A stretch of 64,000 bases of DNA from Microbacterium stercoris (GTDB taxonomy: Bacteria > Actinomycetota > Actinomycetes > Actinomycetales > Microbacteriaceae). Shown here piece after piece: positions 39,462 to 48,804 of this stretch. The notes under the pieces are model-generated. The model saw only the letters and a list, made by a program, of their open reading frames with translations. It ran no database searches and was not told where the DNA came from. Location of the stretch: contig NZ_JAGFOA010000008.1 in the NCBI RefSeq assembly GCF_017592545.1, forward strand, positions 1-64,000, given 5' to 3'. Each line of letters begins with the position of its first letter. The first letter of the stretch is position 1. The translations under genes and the position numbers were made by a program.

Positions 39462-40494
39462 TCGGGGAGAGGATCGCCGGGAGGAAGCCGTGGGCCGCGG
39501 GGATCGCGCCCGGGGTGACGCGCTTGCGGAAGATCCAGTACGACCACGCCTGGTAGCCGAGCACCAGGGGCAGGAAGATCGCCGCGACGACGGTCATCAC
39601 CCCCAGGGTGTACGGGCTGTTGGAGGCGTTCCACACCGTGAGGCCGTGCGCGGGGTCGAGCGTCGAGGGCAGGACGTAGGGGAACATGCCCGCGAAGATC
39701 GAGCCGGCGCCGAACAGCATAAACGCGGCGTAGCCGACGAACGCGCGGCCCTCGCGGCGGGCCCGCGCTCCGACGAATCCGAACACCGCCCCGAGCACCG
39801 CGAGCACCACCAGCGCCCACGAGAACCACGTGCCGCCGTGCTGGAACTGCACCCACAGCGCCCATACCGCGCCCGGCAGCAGCCCGACAGGGCCCCAGGT
39901 CGCGGCGTAGCGCCCGGCGCGCTCGCGCACCGCTCCGTCGCTCTTGAGCGCGAGGAACGTGGCACCGTGCGTGAGAGCGAAGCCCACCAGAGCGAGCCCG
40001 CCGATCACCGCGGGCCAGCTCAGCCAGGCGAAGGGCCCGCCGACGCGGTCGCCGTACTCGTCGAGCGGCAGGCCCGTCGAGGTGATCGCGAGCGCGGCTC
40101 CCACGCAGAACGACACCACGAGGGATCCGAGACCCAGTGCCCACGTCCAGAACGTGGCCCAGCGCGGATCGGTCATCTTGCCGCGGTACTCGATGCTCAC
40201 CGCGCGCAGGATCAGACCCAGCAGCGCGATGGTCAGCGCGACGTAGAGACCCGAGAACAGCGAGGCGTACCAGGCGGGGAAGGCCGCGAACAGGGCCGCA
40301 CCGGCCGTGATCAGCCACACCTCGTTGCCGTCCCACACGGGGCCGATCGTGTTGAGCATCACGCGGCGCTCGCGGTCGTCCTTCGTGGAGAAGATCATGT
40401 GCATCCCGACGCCGAGATCGAACCCCTCCAGCAGCAGGAAGCCGATCCAGAGCACGCCGATCGCGACGAACCAGACCACAGGCAGAACATCCAT
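39451..40494 (-). CDS. cydB: cytochrome bd oxidase subunit II
   Basis: A 347-residue membrane subunit of the bd-type quinol oxidase. The N-terminus WFVAIGVLWIGFLLLEGFDL is diagnostic, with GPVWDGNEVWLITAGAALFA and FPYVLPSTLDPAHGLTVWNA further on. About eight or nine membrane segments are present. It is the second gene of cydA-cydB-cydDC, 18 bp after cydA. The oxidase allows respiration at low oxygen and resists some inhibitors and nitrosative stress. Confidence 0.96.
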   Translation of the reverse strand: MDVLPVVWFVAIGVLWIGFLLLEGFDLGVGMHMIFSTKDDRERRVMLNTIGPVWDGNEVWLITAGAALFAAFPAWYASLFSGLYVALTIALLGLILRAVSIEYRGKMTDPRWATFWTWALGLGSLVVSFCVGAALAITSTGLPLDEYGDRVGGPFAWLSWPAVIGGLALVGFALTHGATFLALKSDGAVRERAGRYAATWGPVGLLPGAVWALWVQFQHGGTWFSWALVVLAVLGAVFGFVGARARREGRAFVGYAAFMLFGAGSIFAGMFPYVLPSTLDPAHGLTVWNASNSPYTLGVMTVVAAIFLPLVLGYQAWSYWIFRKRVTPGAIPAAHGFLPAILSPNGR

Positions 40495-40512
40495 GAGAAA
40501 TCCCTTCCCTGA

Positions 40513-42117
40513 TCAGTACGCGAACGCGAGGACGTCGGAATCGGACGAGGGGCGATCCGGATCATCCGGATCGTCGGGCCCTCGATCGGTGCGCTCGATG
40601 CCGTGCTCCATGTCGGGCATCGCGGCGGCCACGCCGCCCCGGGCGTACTTGAAGAGCAGGATCAGCAGCACCACCATCAGCACGCCGTAGACGGCGGTGA
40701 GCGAGATGACCGAGAACAGCAGTTCGCCGACCGTCGCGCTCGGCGAGACCGCGGCCGCGGTGAACATAAACACCGCGTCGTTTCCCCAGTACGCGGGGTT
40801 GGGGGCGACGACGAAGGGCTGCCGGCCCATCTCGGTGAAGATCCAGCCGGCGATGTTCGCGGCGAACGGCGCGGTGATGCCGACCAGCGCGAGGCGCGCG
40901 ATGCCCTTCGACTTCGGCACGGTGCCCTTGCGAGTCAGCCACAGCGCGACCACGGCGGCAGCCGCGGGGATCGCGCCGAGCCCGATCATCAGGCGGAAGC
41001 CCCAGTAGGTGACCCACATGACCGGCACGTAATGGATCTCGGCACCCGCGCGGTCGCCGAGGCGCGGGTCGTCGGGCAGGTTCGTGCCGAACAGCTCCTG
41101 GTACTGCGGCTCGAGGTCCTTGATGCCGGGCATCTCGGCCCCGAAGTCGCCCGTGGCGAGGAAGCCGAGCAGGCCGTGCACCTCGATGATCGGCGTGACC
41201 TCGCTGCAGTCGCGGGCGCCCGGATCGCCGATCGACAGGATCGAGAACGAGCTTCCGGAGGTGCACGCGGCCTCGGCGGCCGCCATCTTCATCGGCTGCT
41301 GCTCGTACATGAGCTTGGCCTGCCAGTCGCCGGTGAGGGCGACGGCGCCGAAGCCCACGATCGCGACCACCGCGCCGATGCGCAGCGAGCGCAGCCACAC
41401 CCCGTGGTCGAGCTTGTCGCGACCGACGATGTGCGGGTTCTCGCCGACGACCACGCGGCCCTCGGAGTCGACCGAGTCGATGCCGTCGTGGCGGCGGCGC
41501 CACAGGTGGTGCCAGGCGATGCCGAGCAGGAACATGCCGCCGACCATCAGCGCGCCGGCGATGGTGTGGGAGAACGCGGCGATCGCCGTGTTGTTGCTCA
41601 GCACGGCCCAGATGTCGTTCATGACGGGGCGGCCGTTCTCGCCGATCTCGACGCCGACCGGGTGCTGCATCCACGAGTTCGCGGCGATGATGAAGAACGC
41701 CGACATCCACGACCCGATCACGGCCAGCCAGAGCGCGGCGAGGTGCACCCCCTTGCGCAGCCGGCCCCATCCGAAGATCCACACGCCGAGGAAGGTCGAC
41801 TCGGCGAAGAACGCGAGCAGGCCCTCCATGGCGAGCGGCGCGCCGAAGACGTCGCCGACGAAGCGCGAGTAGTCGCTCCACGCCATGCCGAACTGGAACT
41901 CCTGCACGAGGCCGGTGGCCACGCCCAGGATGAAGTTGATGAGGTAGAGCTTCCCCCAGAACTTCGTCATGCGCAGCCAGCGCTCATCGCCGGTGCGCAC
42001 CCAGAGGGTCTGCAGGATCGCGACGCACGCGCCGAGCCCGAGCGTCAGGGGCACGAGAAGGAAGTGGTAGACGGTGGTGATGCCGAACTGCCAGCGGGCG
42101 ATGTCGAGCGGATCCAT
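40513..42117 (-). CDS. cydA: cytochrome bd oxidase subunit I
   Basis: A 534-residue heme-binding subunit. RWQFGITTVYHFLLVPLTLG carries the N-terminal heme ligand His (about residue 18). FSHTIAGALMVGG carries a second His ligand (about 184), and TEMGRQPF holds the Met ligand of heme b558 (about 430). The Q-loop is of the short form common in actinobacteria. The acidic tail (GPDDPDDPDRPSSDSD) is not conserved. Its probable -10, TAGAAT on the minus strand (42192-42197), lies inside a TTCTACG palindrome, so the adjacent BlaI-type repressor may control the operon. Confidence 0.96.
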   Translation of the reverse strand: MDPLDIARWQFGITTVYHFLLVPLTLGLGACVAILQTLWVRTGDERWLRMTKFWGKLYLINFILGVATGLVQEFQFGMAWSDYSRFVGDVFGAPLAMEGLLAFFAESTFLGVWIFGWGRLRKGVHLAALWLAVIGSWMSAFFIIAANSWMQHPVGVEIGENGRPVMNDIWAVLSNNTAIAAFSHTIAGALMVGGMFLLGIAWHHLWRRRHDGIDSVDSEGRVVVGENPHIVGRDKLDHGVWLRSLRIGAVVAIVGFGAVALTGDWQAKLMYEQQPMKMAAAEAACTSGSSFSILSIGDPGARDCSEVTPIIEVHGLLGFLATGDFGAEMPGIKDLEPQYQELFGTNLPDDPRLGDRAGAEIHYVPVMWVTYWGFRLMIGLGAIPAAAAVVALWLTRKGTVPKSKGIARLALVGITAPFAANIAGWIFTEMGRQPFVVAPNPAYWGNDAVFMFTAAAVSPSATVGELLFSVISLTAVYGVLMVVLLILLFKYARGGVAAAMPDMEHGIERTDRGPDDPDDPDRPSSDSDVLAFAY

Positions 42118-42191
42118 GGGAGCCTCCCTGTCGCGAGGCCCGTGGGGACGTGGTGGCCTCGGTCTGATGCCGAAGCTACTCCGGCGATGTG

Positions 42192-42296
42192 ATTCTACGG
42201 AGCGTAGAAATAGTTCTACGAGGACTAGAAGTATTTCGCTTTGATGTCGAAGTAGTTCTACGGGCGCGCAAACCCGGGCTACCCTGGACTTCTACG
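42192..42296. promoter_or_regulatory. BlaI-type operators between cydA and the blaI-like gene
   Basis: TTCTACG-GAG-CGTAGAA (42193-42209) is a perfect palindrome, and TTCTACG-AGG-ACTAGAA (42214-42230) is a near copy 21 bp away. Further TTCTACG half sites lie at 42256-42262 and 42290-42296. The first palindrome covers the likely cydA -10 (TAGAAT, minus strand). TACCCT (42280-42285) is the likely -10 of the blaI-like gene, with the last half site at its start point. The motif resembles the TAC/GTA dyads bound by BlaI/CopY repressors. Confidence 0.75.
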
Positions 42297-42321
42297 ATCT
42301 GCGCGCACGGAAGGGGGCGAC

Positions 42322-42681
42322 ATGGGAAGTCTGGGTGAGCTCGAGCGCTCCGTGATGGACGTGCTGTGGGACGCGGAATCCCCGGTCACGGCGTACGACG
42401 TGCAGGAGCAGCTGGAGCGCGGGCAGGGCCGTCAGCTCGCCGCGACCACGCTGCTGACCGTGCTGTCGCGCCTGGTGAAGAAGGGCTTCGTGGCGTCCGA
42501 CCGCTCGGCGCGGCCTCACCGCTACCACGCCGTCGGCAGTCGCGTCGATCACGTCGCCGAGCTGATGCACGAGGTGCTGGGTGTCGCCGGCGACCGCAGC
42601 GCCGTGCTCGCGCGCTTCGTCGGAGGGGTCTCGCCCGAGGACGCCGAGGTGCTGCGCCGCCTCCTCGCCGGCGCCGTCTGA
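42322..42681 (+). CDS. BlaI/MecI/CopY-family repressor
   Basis: A 119-residue winged-helix repressor. MGSLGELERSVMDVLWDAES and QLAATTLLTVLSRLVKKGFV are the usual DNA-binding part, and a short helical dimer domain follows. GGAAGGGGG lies 4 nt before the ATG. It is followed after 4 bp by an M56 protease gene, the standard sensor partner. It probably represses itself and, given the shared TTCTACG sites, cydABDC. Confidence 0.92.
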   Translation: MGSLGELERSVMDVLWDAESPVTAYDVQEQLERGQGRQLAATTLLTVLSRLVKKGFVASDRSARPHRYHAVGSRVDHVAELMHEVLGVAGDRSAVLARFVGGVSPEDAEVLRRLLAGAV

Positions 42682-42685
42682 GCCG

Positions 42686-43525
42686 ATGACGGCCGTGCCC
42701 TGGCTGCGGCCGCTGGTCGGGGGTGATGTGATCGGGGCCCCCGGGCTGCCGATCGACGAGGTGCTGCTCATCGCTCTCGGGGCGGCGCTCGTGGCCGTGC
42801 TGCTGGCGTGGCCCGTGCCGATCCTGCTCTCGCGCGCCGCGTGGCCCGCCCGGCATCCCGGCTGGGCGCTGCTGCTGTGGCAGCTCATCGCCGTGGCCGG
42901 CGGGCTCGCCATGATCGGCGCGCTGCTGCTGGTGGGCGGCGCGCTGCTGCCGGCCGCGTGGGAGGGGCTCGCCTACGTGCTCCCCATCGCGCTCGCCCTC
43001 TACCTTCTTGTGCACCTGGCGATCACGGTGGTGCAGTTCGAGCGGCAGCGCCGCCGCCACCTCGAGCTGCTGCTGCTCCTCTCCTCGCCCCACCCGACGC
43101 AGGCCCGCACGCGCGTGCTCGACGACGCCGCACCGGTCGCCTACTGCCTGCCCCGCGGGGTCGGATCGGTCACGGTGCTGTCGCAGGGGCTGCTCGACGA
43201 GTTGCATCCGGATGAGCTCGACGCCGTGATCGCCCACGAGCGCGCCCACGTCGAGCAGCGGCACGAGGTGCTGCTGGTCGCCTTCAAGGCGTGGCGCGAG
43301 GCGCTGCCCTGGTTCCCGATCGCCGCCGTCGCGGAGAGCGAGGTCGCCGCCCTCGTCGAGATGCGCGCGGACGACAGCGCGCGGCGCTTCCTCGCGCACG
43401 CGGGCGTCGATGCCGATCCGGTGCTCGCCCGCGCCATCCTGCGCGTCGCCGGGCCCGCCGCAGACGCAGCCCCGGCCACGGGGCGCGACCGCATCCGCGA
43501 CCGCTTCCTGCGCCTGGGCCGCTGA
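42686..43525 (+). CDS. M56-family membrane metalloprotease (BlaR1-like)
   Basis: A 279-residue protein with three or four N-terminal membrane segments and a zinc-protease domain. AVIAHERAHVEQRH contains the HExxH motif and VEMRADDSARR follows as the likely third-ligand region. Unlike BlaR1 it has no extracellular penicillin-binding domain, so it would sense something other than beta-lactams directly. In this pair it would inactivate the BlaI-type repressor by cleavage. Confidence 0.88.
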   Translation: MTAVPWLRPLVGGDVIGAPGLPIDEVLLIALGAALVAVLLAWPVPILLSRAAWPARHPGWALLLWQLIAVAGGLAMIGALLLVGGALLPAAWEGLAYVLPIALALYLLVHLAITVVQFERQRRRHLELLLLLSSPHPTQARTRVLDDAAPVAYCLPRGVGSVTVLSQGLLDELHPDELDAVIAHERAHVEQRHEVLLVAFKAWREALPWFPIAAVAESEVAALVEMRADDSARRFLAHAGVDADPVLARAILRVAGPAADAAPATGRDRIRDRFLRLGR

Positions 43526-43537
43526 GCCCCCTCGCCC

Positions 43538-43702
43538 CTCGTTCGTCGAGCGAGCGAAGCGAGTCGAGACGCCCCGAACCCCTCGCCCCTCACCCCTCGT
43601 TCGTCGAGCGAGCGAAGCGAGTCGAGACGCCCGAACCTCTCACCCCTCGTTCGTCGAGCGAGCGAAGCGAGTCGAGACGCCCCGAACCTCCGTCGAGACG
43701 CG
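43538..43702 (+). repeat. three forward dispersed-repeat copies in tandem
   Basis: Nearly identical 35-bp copies lie at 43538-43572, 43596-43630 and 43646-43680, followed by a fragment at 43691-43702. They fill most of the 209-bp space between the M56 gene and the convergent ROK gene. Confidence 0.9.
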
Positions 43703-43734
43703 AATCCGCTCCCCGCGGTCAGGGCTCCCCGCGG

Positions 43735-44943
43735 TCAGGCCCCGGTGGGGGCCACGGCGAGCGCCGCACGCAGCGCGGTCACGGCGGCGCCGCGCGCCCA
43801 GTCGAGGAACGTGTGCCCGCGCACGACCAGCCGGCAGTTGCCGGCGGCTCCGAACGCGTGGGCGGCGAACTCGTCGCGGATGCGGCGCTCGTAGAGGTCG
43901 TAGTCGGTCACGCCCTCGCCGGCGATCACCACGACCTCGGGGCCGATGAGGTTCACCGTGGCGGCGAGCGCGGCGCCGATGGCTGTGCCGGCGCGCTCGA
44001 AGGCGGTGACGGCGGCGGCATCCCCCTCGTGCGCGAGGCGGACGACGTCGTCGAGGGTGAGCGAGGGATCGTGGTGCTCGGTCTGCACGGCCTCGAGGAT
44101 CGCGCGGGAGGAGGCGACCGCCTCGACGCATCCCCGGCGCCCGCAGACGCACAGCGCGTCGGGGCGCGCGAGGGGGAGGTGCCCGATCTCGCCCGCCACG
44201 CCATGGGATCCGCTCACGACGTCGCGGTTGACGTAGATGCCGCAGCCGATGCCGGCGCCGATCGTGATGATCGCGAAGCTCTCGGCCTCGGTGCCCTCGC
44301 CGAACCACTGCTCGGCCTTGGCGAGTGCGAGTACGTCGTTCTCGACGATCACCGGCAGGTCGAGCTGCGCCTCGATCTCGACACCCAGCGACACGTGCGT
44401 CCAGCCGAGCAGGGGCGAATCGCGCACCACGCCGGCCTCGCTGTCGATGTCGCCGGAGACGGCCACGCCCACCCCGGCCAGCGCATCGGCCTCCGCTCCG
44501 AGCGCGGAGATCAGCTCGCGTGCGACCTCGACGATCGCCGCCGTCACGGTCTGCGGCGAGTGCTCCGGGAGGCTGCGGCGGGTGGAGGCCAGCAGCTCGT
44601 TGCCGAGGCTGACGGTGGCGGCGACCACTTCGCCGGCGTTGACCTTGACCCCGATCGCGAGCATCGAGCGGGGCACCACGCTGAGCGGGTACACCGGGCG
44701 ACCAGGGGTCGAGTGCTCGGCGTGCTCTCCCACGGTGACGAAGCCGTCGCGGATCAGCGGGCTGACGGTCTTGGTCACCTTCGCCGGGGACAGGCCGGTG
44801 AGGCGCCCGATCTCGACGCGGCTGATGGGGCCGTTCGTGATGATGCGGGTGAAGATCTCGGCCGACGTGGTGGTGCCGAGCTCGGGCCTTCTGCCGCGGG
44901 TTGTGCGATCGGCGACGGAGGAGGCCGGGGACGCAGCGGTCAT
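43735..44943 (-). CDS. ROK-family transcriptional regulator
   Basis: A 402-residue repressor of the NagC/XylR type. The N-terminal winged helix is ISRVEIGRLTGLSPAKVTKT. The ROK domain carries IITIGAGIGCGIYVN, the HGVAGEIGHLPL region and the zinc motif CVCGRRGCVEA. It is divergent from the LplB-type importer operon. A palindrome just before that operon (45055-45076) and a NagC-like site before the GH27 gene (57045-57065) are plausible targets. The inducer is unknown but probably a hemicellulose sugar. Confidence 0.92.
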   Translation of the reverse strand: MTAASPASSVADRTTRGRRPELGTTTSAEIFTRIITNGPISRVEIGRLTGLSPAKVTKTVSPLIRDGFVTVGEHAEHSTPGRPVYPLSVVPRSMLAIGVKVNAGEVVAATVSLGNELLASTRRSLPEHSPQTVTAAIVEVARELISALGAEADALAGVGVAVSGDIDSEAGVVRDSPLLGWTHVSLGVEIEAQLDLPVIVENDVLALAKAEQWFGEGTEAESFAIITIGAGIGCGIYVNRDVVSGSHGVAGEIGHLPLARPDALCVCGRRGCVEAVASSRAILEAVQTEHHDPSLTLDDVVRLAHEGDAAAVTAFERAGTAIGAALAATVNLIGPEVVVIAGEGVTDYDLYERRIRDEFAAHAFGAAGNCRLVVRGHTFLDWARGAAVTALRAALAVAPTGA

Positions 44944-45054
44944 GGGGTACCTCGAACGGGGTCGGGAGCGGGTGGGCGTGGGGATCGCGTCCTCCGATGT
45001 TAGTGACCGTCCGAGGAGACGTCGGATGATTATGGCGCTGTGCGCCGGGATGGG

Positions 45055-45088
45055 TTAATGTTACGCCGTAAATTAATTCGCGAGGAGG
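45055..45088 (+). promoter_or_regulatory. ROK-type operator and ribosome site of the importer operon
   Basis: TTAAT-G-TTACG-C-CGTAA-ATTAA (45055-45076) is a palindrome with one bulged base and is far richer in A and T than its surroundings. AGGAGG (45083-45088) follows, 5 nt before the ATG of the first permease. Binding by the divergent ROK protein is inferred. Confidence 0.6.
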
Positions 45089-45093
45089 CGAAG

Positions 45094-46056
45094 ATGGTCA
45101 GTGTCGATGACGCTCCCGTCGCGGAGCGCACGCGGCCGGGTCCGCGGCGACGAGGCCGTATCGGCCGGAGCCTGCGGCGGTACTGGCAGCTGTACCTGCT
45201 GCTGCTCATCCCCGTGGTCTGGTTCATCGTCTTCCGGTACGTGCCGATGGCCAACGCCGTCATCGCGTTCAAGGAGTACAGCCCGGTCCTGGGCGTCTGG
45301 GGGAGCCCCTGGGTGGGCTTCAGCAACTTCACCCGGCTCTTCAACAACCCGGTCTTCCCCACGCTGGTCGGCAACACGTTCATCCTCGCGGGATACACGC
45401 TGCTCGCGAGCTTCCCGCTGCCGATCATCCTTGCCCTCGCGCTCAACGAGGTGCGGCTGCGCTTCTTCAAGCGCACCGTGCAGATGGTCACCTACGCCCC
45501 GTACTTCATCTCGACGGTCGTGATCGTCTCGATGACGATCCTGCTGCTCTCTCCGCGCGTGGGCCTGGTCGGACGCACGTTCAGCTTCTTCGGCACCGGA
45601 TCGGTCGATCTGCTGGCCGACGCCGACTTCTTCCGCCACATCTACGTGGCCACCGACGTGTGGACGACCACGGGCTACTCGGCGGTGATCTACCTCGCGG
45701 CCCTCGCCGGTGTGGACGTCTCGCTCTACGAGGCCGCCCGGATCGACGGCGCGAGCCGCTGGCAGAAGATCCGGCACGTCGACATCCCGTCGATCATGCC
45801 GACCGCGACCATCATCCTGATCCTGGGTGTCGGCAACATCATGGCCATCGGCTTCGAGAAGGCGTTCCTCTTCCAGAACAACCTCAATCTCGCGACGTCG
45901 GAGATCATCCCGACCTTCGTCTACAAGACCGGCATCCTCAACGCCGACTTCAGCTTCGGCGCCGCGGTGGGTCTGTTCAACGCCGTGATCAACCTCGTGC
46001 TGCTGGTGGTCGTGAACGCCGTCGCCAAGCGCGTGACGGGAAGTGGACTGTGGTGA
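45094..46056 (+). CDS. sugar ABC importer permease (LplB type)
   Basis: A 320-residue inner-membrane permease with six segments, of the LplB/YteP branch of the CUT1 class. The ATPase-docking EAA loop is visible as LYEAARIDGASRWQKIRHVD. AGGAGG precedes ATG 45094. It overlaps the second permease by 4 nt, and a lipoprotein gene follows. No ATPase gene is in the operon; a shared MsiK-like ATPase elsewhere is likely. LplABC-type systems often import complex or uronic-acid oligosaccharides; the substrate here is unknown. Confidence 0.9.
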   Translation: MVSVDDAPVAERTRPGPRRRGRIGRSLRRYWQLYLLLLIPVVWFIVFRYVPMANAVIAFKEYSPVLGVWGSPWVGFSNFTRLFNNPVFPTLVGNTFILAGYTLLASFPLPIILALALNEVRLRFFKRTVQMVTYAPYFISTVVIVSMTILLLSPRVGLVGRTFSFFGTGSVDLLADADFFRHIYVATDVWTTTGYSAVIYLAALAGVDVSLYEAARIDGASRWQKIRHVDIPSIMPTATIILILGVGNIMAIGFEKAFLFQNNLNLATSEIIPTFVYKTGILNADFSFGAAVGLFNAVINLVLLVVVNAVAKRVTGSGLW

Positions 46057-47045
46057 CCGCGATCGATCAGAAGAGCCCGCGCGATGCGATGGGCGCCACC
46101 GAGGCCATCGTGCTCAAGAACGTGCGGCCCCGGCGGGCACGCCGCGGCGCGGGCGCGCCTCGGGGCACGCGCATCAAGGACAGCCGGGGAGACCGCGTCT
46201 TCGTGGTCGGCGCGTACATCCTGCTCGCCGTCTTCCTGCTCGTGGTGCTGCTGCCCCTGCTCAACATCGTGGCGAGCTCGCTCTCGAGCGCCCAGGCGGT
46301 GTCGTCCGGCAAGGTGCTGTTCTGGCCGGTCGACTTCACACTGCGCGGCTACGAGCTGGCGCTGCAGAACGACGGCATCCTGCGCGGCTTCCGCAACTCG
46401 ATCTTCTACACCGTGGTGGGAACGCTCGTGAGCGTCGCGGGCACGGTCGCGGTCGCGTACCCGCTCTCGCGCACCCAGCTCTTCGGCCGCCGCTTCCTCA
46501 TCGGCTTCGTCATCCTGACGATGCTCTTCACCGGCGGCGTGATCCCGACCTATCTCGTGGTGCAGTCCCTCGGCATGCTCGACACCGTCTGGTCGATGCT
46601 GCTGCCGAACGCGATCGGCGTCTGGCAGGTGATCATCGCGATGGTCTTCTTCCGCACCTCGATCCCCGAGGAGCTGCACGAGGCGGCCCAGCTCGACGGC
46701 GCCAGCGAGCTGCGCGTGCTGTGGCGCATCGTGCTGCCGCTGTCGGGGCCGATGCTCGCGGTCATCGCGCTGATGTACGCGATCGGACAGTGGAACTCGT
46801 ACTTCGACGCCCTGCTGTACCTGCGCAACGCCGATCTCCAGCCCCTGCAGCTGGTGCTGCGCAGCCTGCTGATCCTCAACGACCAGGGCAGCGGCAACAT
46901 CGCCGAGCAGCTCGAGCGACGCGAGCTGCGCGACCTGCTGCGCTACTCGACGGTCGTGATCGCCACCGTTCCGATGATGATCGTCTACCCGTTCGTGGCG
47001 AAGCACTTCAACAAGGGCGTGATGGTCGGCGCCGTCAAGGGCTGA
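46053..47045 (+). CDS. sugar ABC importer permease (LplC type)
   Basis: A 330-residue partner permease. A basic N-terminal tail of about 45 residues is followed by six membrane segments. The EAA loop is LHEAAQLDGASELRVLWRIV, and the protein ends VMVGAVKG as usual for this subunit. I chose GTG 46053 because it overlaps the preceding stop (GTGA); GTG 46050 is equally possible. It forms the channel with the protein at 45094. Confidence 0.9.
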   Translation: MTAIDQKSPRDAMGATEAIVLKNVRPRRARRGAGAPRGTRIKDSRGDRVFVVGAYILLAVFLLVVLLPLLNIVASSLSSAQAVSSGKVLFWPVDFTLRGYELALQNDGILRGFRNSIFYTVVGTLVSVAGTVAVAYPLSRTQLFGRRFLIGFVILTMLFTGGVIPTYLVVQSLGMLDTVWSMLLPNAIGVWQVIIAMVFFRTSIPEELHEAAQLDGASELRVLWRIVLPLSGPMLAVIALMYAIGQWNSYFDALLYLRNADLQPLQLVLRSLLILNDQGSGNIAEQLERRELRDLLRYSTVVIATVPMMIVYPFVAKHFNKGVMVGAVKG

Positions 47046-47099
47046 CACCGCACGCTCACCTCCCCACCCCTGCATCACCCCACCAGAGAGAGAAACGCA

Positions 47100-48746
47100 A
47101 TGAAGCGCACAATGATCCGCACCGCGGTCGCCGCCGCGGCGGTCGTGGGCACCGGTCTGGCCCTCACGGCCTGCACCGGCGGCAGCGGCCCCGCCGAGGG
47201 CCAGGACGACGGCAAGCTCACCGTCTTCGCCCAGGAGGGGCCCGACGGCAAGCTCGCCGACAACGTCTTCACGAAGACCGTCGCCGACAAGTTCGACGTC
47301 ACCTTCGACTGGAAGGTGACGACGCGAGACTCCGCGGCGGCCGCCGAGGCCCGCCAGGTCGGCCTCGCGTCCGGCGAGTACCCGGATGCCTATTTCCTCA
47401 TCAACTACATCGACGGGTTCTCGCGCAGCGAGCAGCTGAAGTACGGCAAGCAGGGCGTGCTGATCCCGCTCGAGGACCTCATCGACGAGTACGCGCCGAA
47501 CCTCAAGAAGCGCCTCGACGAGGAGCCCGACTGGAAGCAGTCGATGACGGCCCCCGACGGGCACATCTACTCGATCACCCAGTGGTCCGAGTGCTATCAC
47601 TGCAGCGCGCAGGAGAAGCTCTGGATGAACAGCGACTGGCTCGACAAGCTGGGCCTCGAGCAGCCGACCACCACCGACGAGCTGCGCGCGGTGCTGCAGG
47701 CCTTCAAGGACAGCGACCCGAACGGCAACGGCAAGGCGGATGAGATCCCGCTCACCACCCAGGCCGACCACTCGGCCGTCGACTACCTGATGAACGCGTT
47801 CACCTACGCGCCCCTGCACGGCGGAGCCCGCCCGGCGCCGCTGGTGCTGGAGGACGGCAAGGCGGCGCTCGCCGCCGAGTCGGACAAGTGGCGCGAGGGC
47901 CTGACCTACATCGCCGGTCTCGCGGCCGACGGCCTGCTCGACACCGCGGCCTTCACGCAGAACGGCGAGGCCCTGCGCGCGGTCGGCGACTCGGCCGGCG
48001 ATCCCATCCTCGGATCCGCGCTGGTGCTGCACCCGTACGAGTTCGTCTCGCCCAACGCCGAGGACGGCCGCGACAAGCAGTACGACGCCGTGCCGCCGCT
48101 CAAGGGACCGGATGGCACCCAGTTCGCCACGAAGATGTCGCCCGTCAGCCAGATCGGCATGTTCGCGCTGACCAACAAGTCGTCGGAGGACGACCGCAAG
48201 AAGGCGATCCAGATCATCGACTACCTCGTCACCGACGAGGGCGACCGCCTGGGCGCCATGGGACCGGAGGGTCAGGCTTGGGTCGAGGCGGAGCCGGGAG
48301 ATGTCGCGCTCGACCCGACGCTCGAGCCCACCTTCAAGCCGCTCGCGTACGACGAGAAGTGGAACGCCGCCTGGCGCTCGATGGGCCAGTACTGGGACTC
48401 GGCCGAGTACCGCAACGCGCAGGTCGTGACGGGTGATCCGTACACGCCGGATGGCTACGAGCGTCGCCTGTTCGATGCGACCACCCCGTACGAGCCGCAC
48501 TTCCCGACCGACGACATCCTCTTCCCGACCGAGAAGATCTGGCCCGACGACGAGACGGCCACCGAGCTCGCCGACCTGCAGACGAACATCACCTCCTACG
48601 TCAACCAGGCGCAGGCGGAGTTCATCACCGGGCAGCGCGACATCGCCGACGACGGCGCGTGGGAGTCGTACAAGGCCGACCTCGAGCAGCTGGGCCTGCC
48701 CCGCTACCTCGAGCTGATGCAGGCGGGCTACGACGCCATCGGCTGA
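47100..48746 (+). CDS. solute-binding lipoprotein (LplA type)
   Basis: A 548-residue extracellular receptor anchored by a lipid. The signal ends in the lipobox LTAC at about residue 25, followed by a Gly/Ser-rich linker. The two-lobed sugar-binding domain is long, as in LplA/YtcQ proteins. It contains an EF-hand-like loop, DSDPNGNGKADEI, probably binding calcium. GAGAGAGAAA precedes the ATG. A strong hairpin follows the gene and ends the operon. Confidence 0.92.
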   Translation: MKRTMIRTAVAAAAVVGTGLALTACTGGSGPAEGQDDGKLTVFAQEGPDGKLADNVFTKTVADKFDVTFDWKVTTRDSAAAAEARQVGLASGEYPDAYFLINYIDGFSRSEQLKYGKQGVLIPLEDLIDEYAPNLKKRLDEEPDWKQSMTAPDGHIYSITQWSECYHCSAQEKLWMNSDWLDKLGLEQPTTTDELRAVLQAFKDSDPNGNGKADEIPLTTQADHSAVDYLMNAFTYAPLHGGARPAPLVLEDGKAALAAESDKWREGLTYIAGLAADGLLDTAAFTQNGEALRAVGDSAGDPILGSALVLHPYEFVSPNAEDGRDKQYDAVPPLKGPDGTQFATKMSPVSQIGMFALTNKSSEDDRKKAIQIIDYLVTDEGDRLGAMGPEGQAWVEAEPGDVALDPTLEPTFKPLAYDEKWNAAWRSMGQYWDSAEYRNAQVVTGDPYTPDGYERRLFDATTPYEPHFPTDDILFPTEKIWPDDETATELADLQTNITSYVNQAQAEFITGQRDIADDGAWESYKADLEQLGLPRYLELMQAGYDAIG

Positions 48747-48759
48747 GCCACCCCGACAA

Positions 48760-48795
48760 GAGAGGCCCGCGCATCCCCGGATGCGCGGGCCTCTC
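48760..48795 (+). terminator. hairpin terminator after the importer operon
   Basis: A perfect 17-bp stem (GAGAGGCCCGCGCATCC with GGATGCGCGGGCCTCTC) has only a CC gap between its arms and is followed by CGTTT. It may serve both the plus-strand importer operon and the convergent esterase gene. Confidence 0.88.
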
Positions 48796-48804
48796 CGTTT
48801 CGGC

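Noticed and set aside
36000..39500. cydDC as a broken gene because of its repeats
   Set aside because: Both halves keep complete Walker A, signature and Walker B motifs and the whole frame is open; the repeats are frame-preserving.
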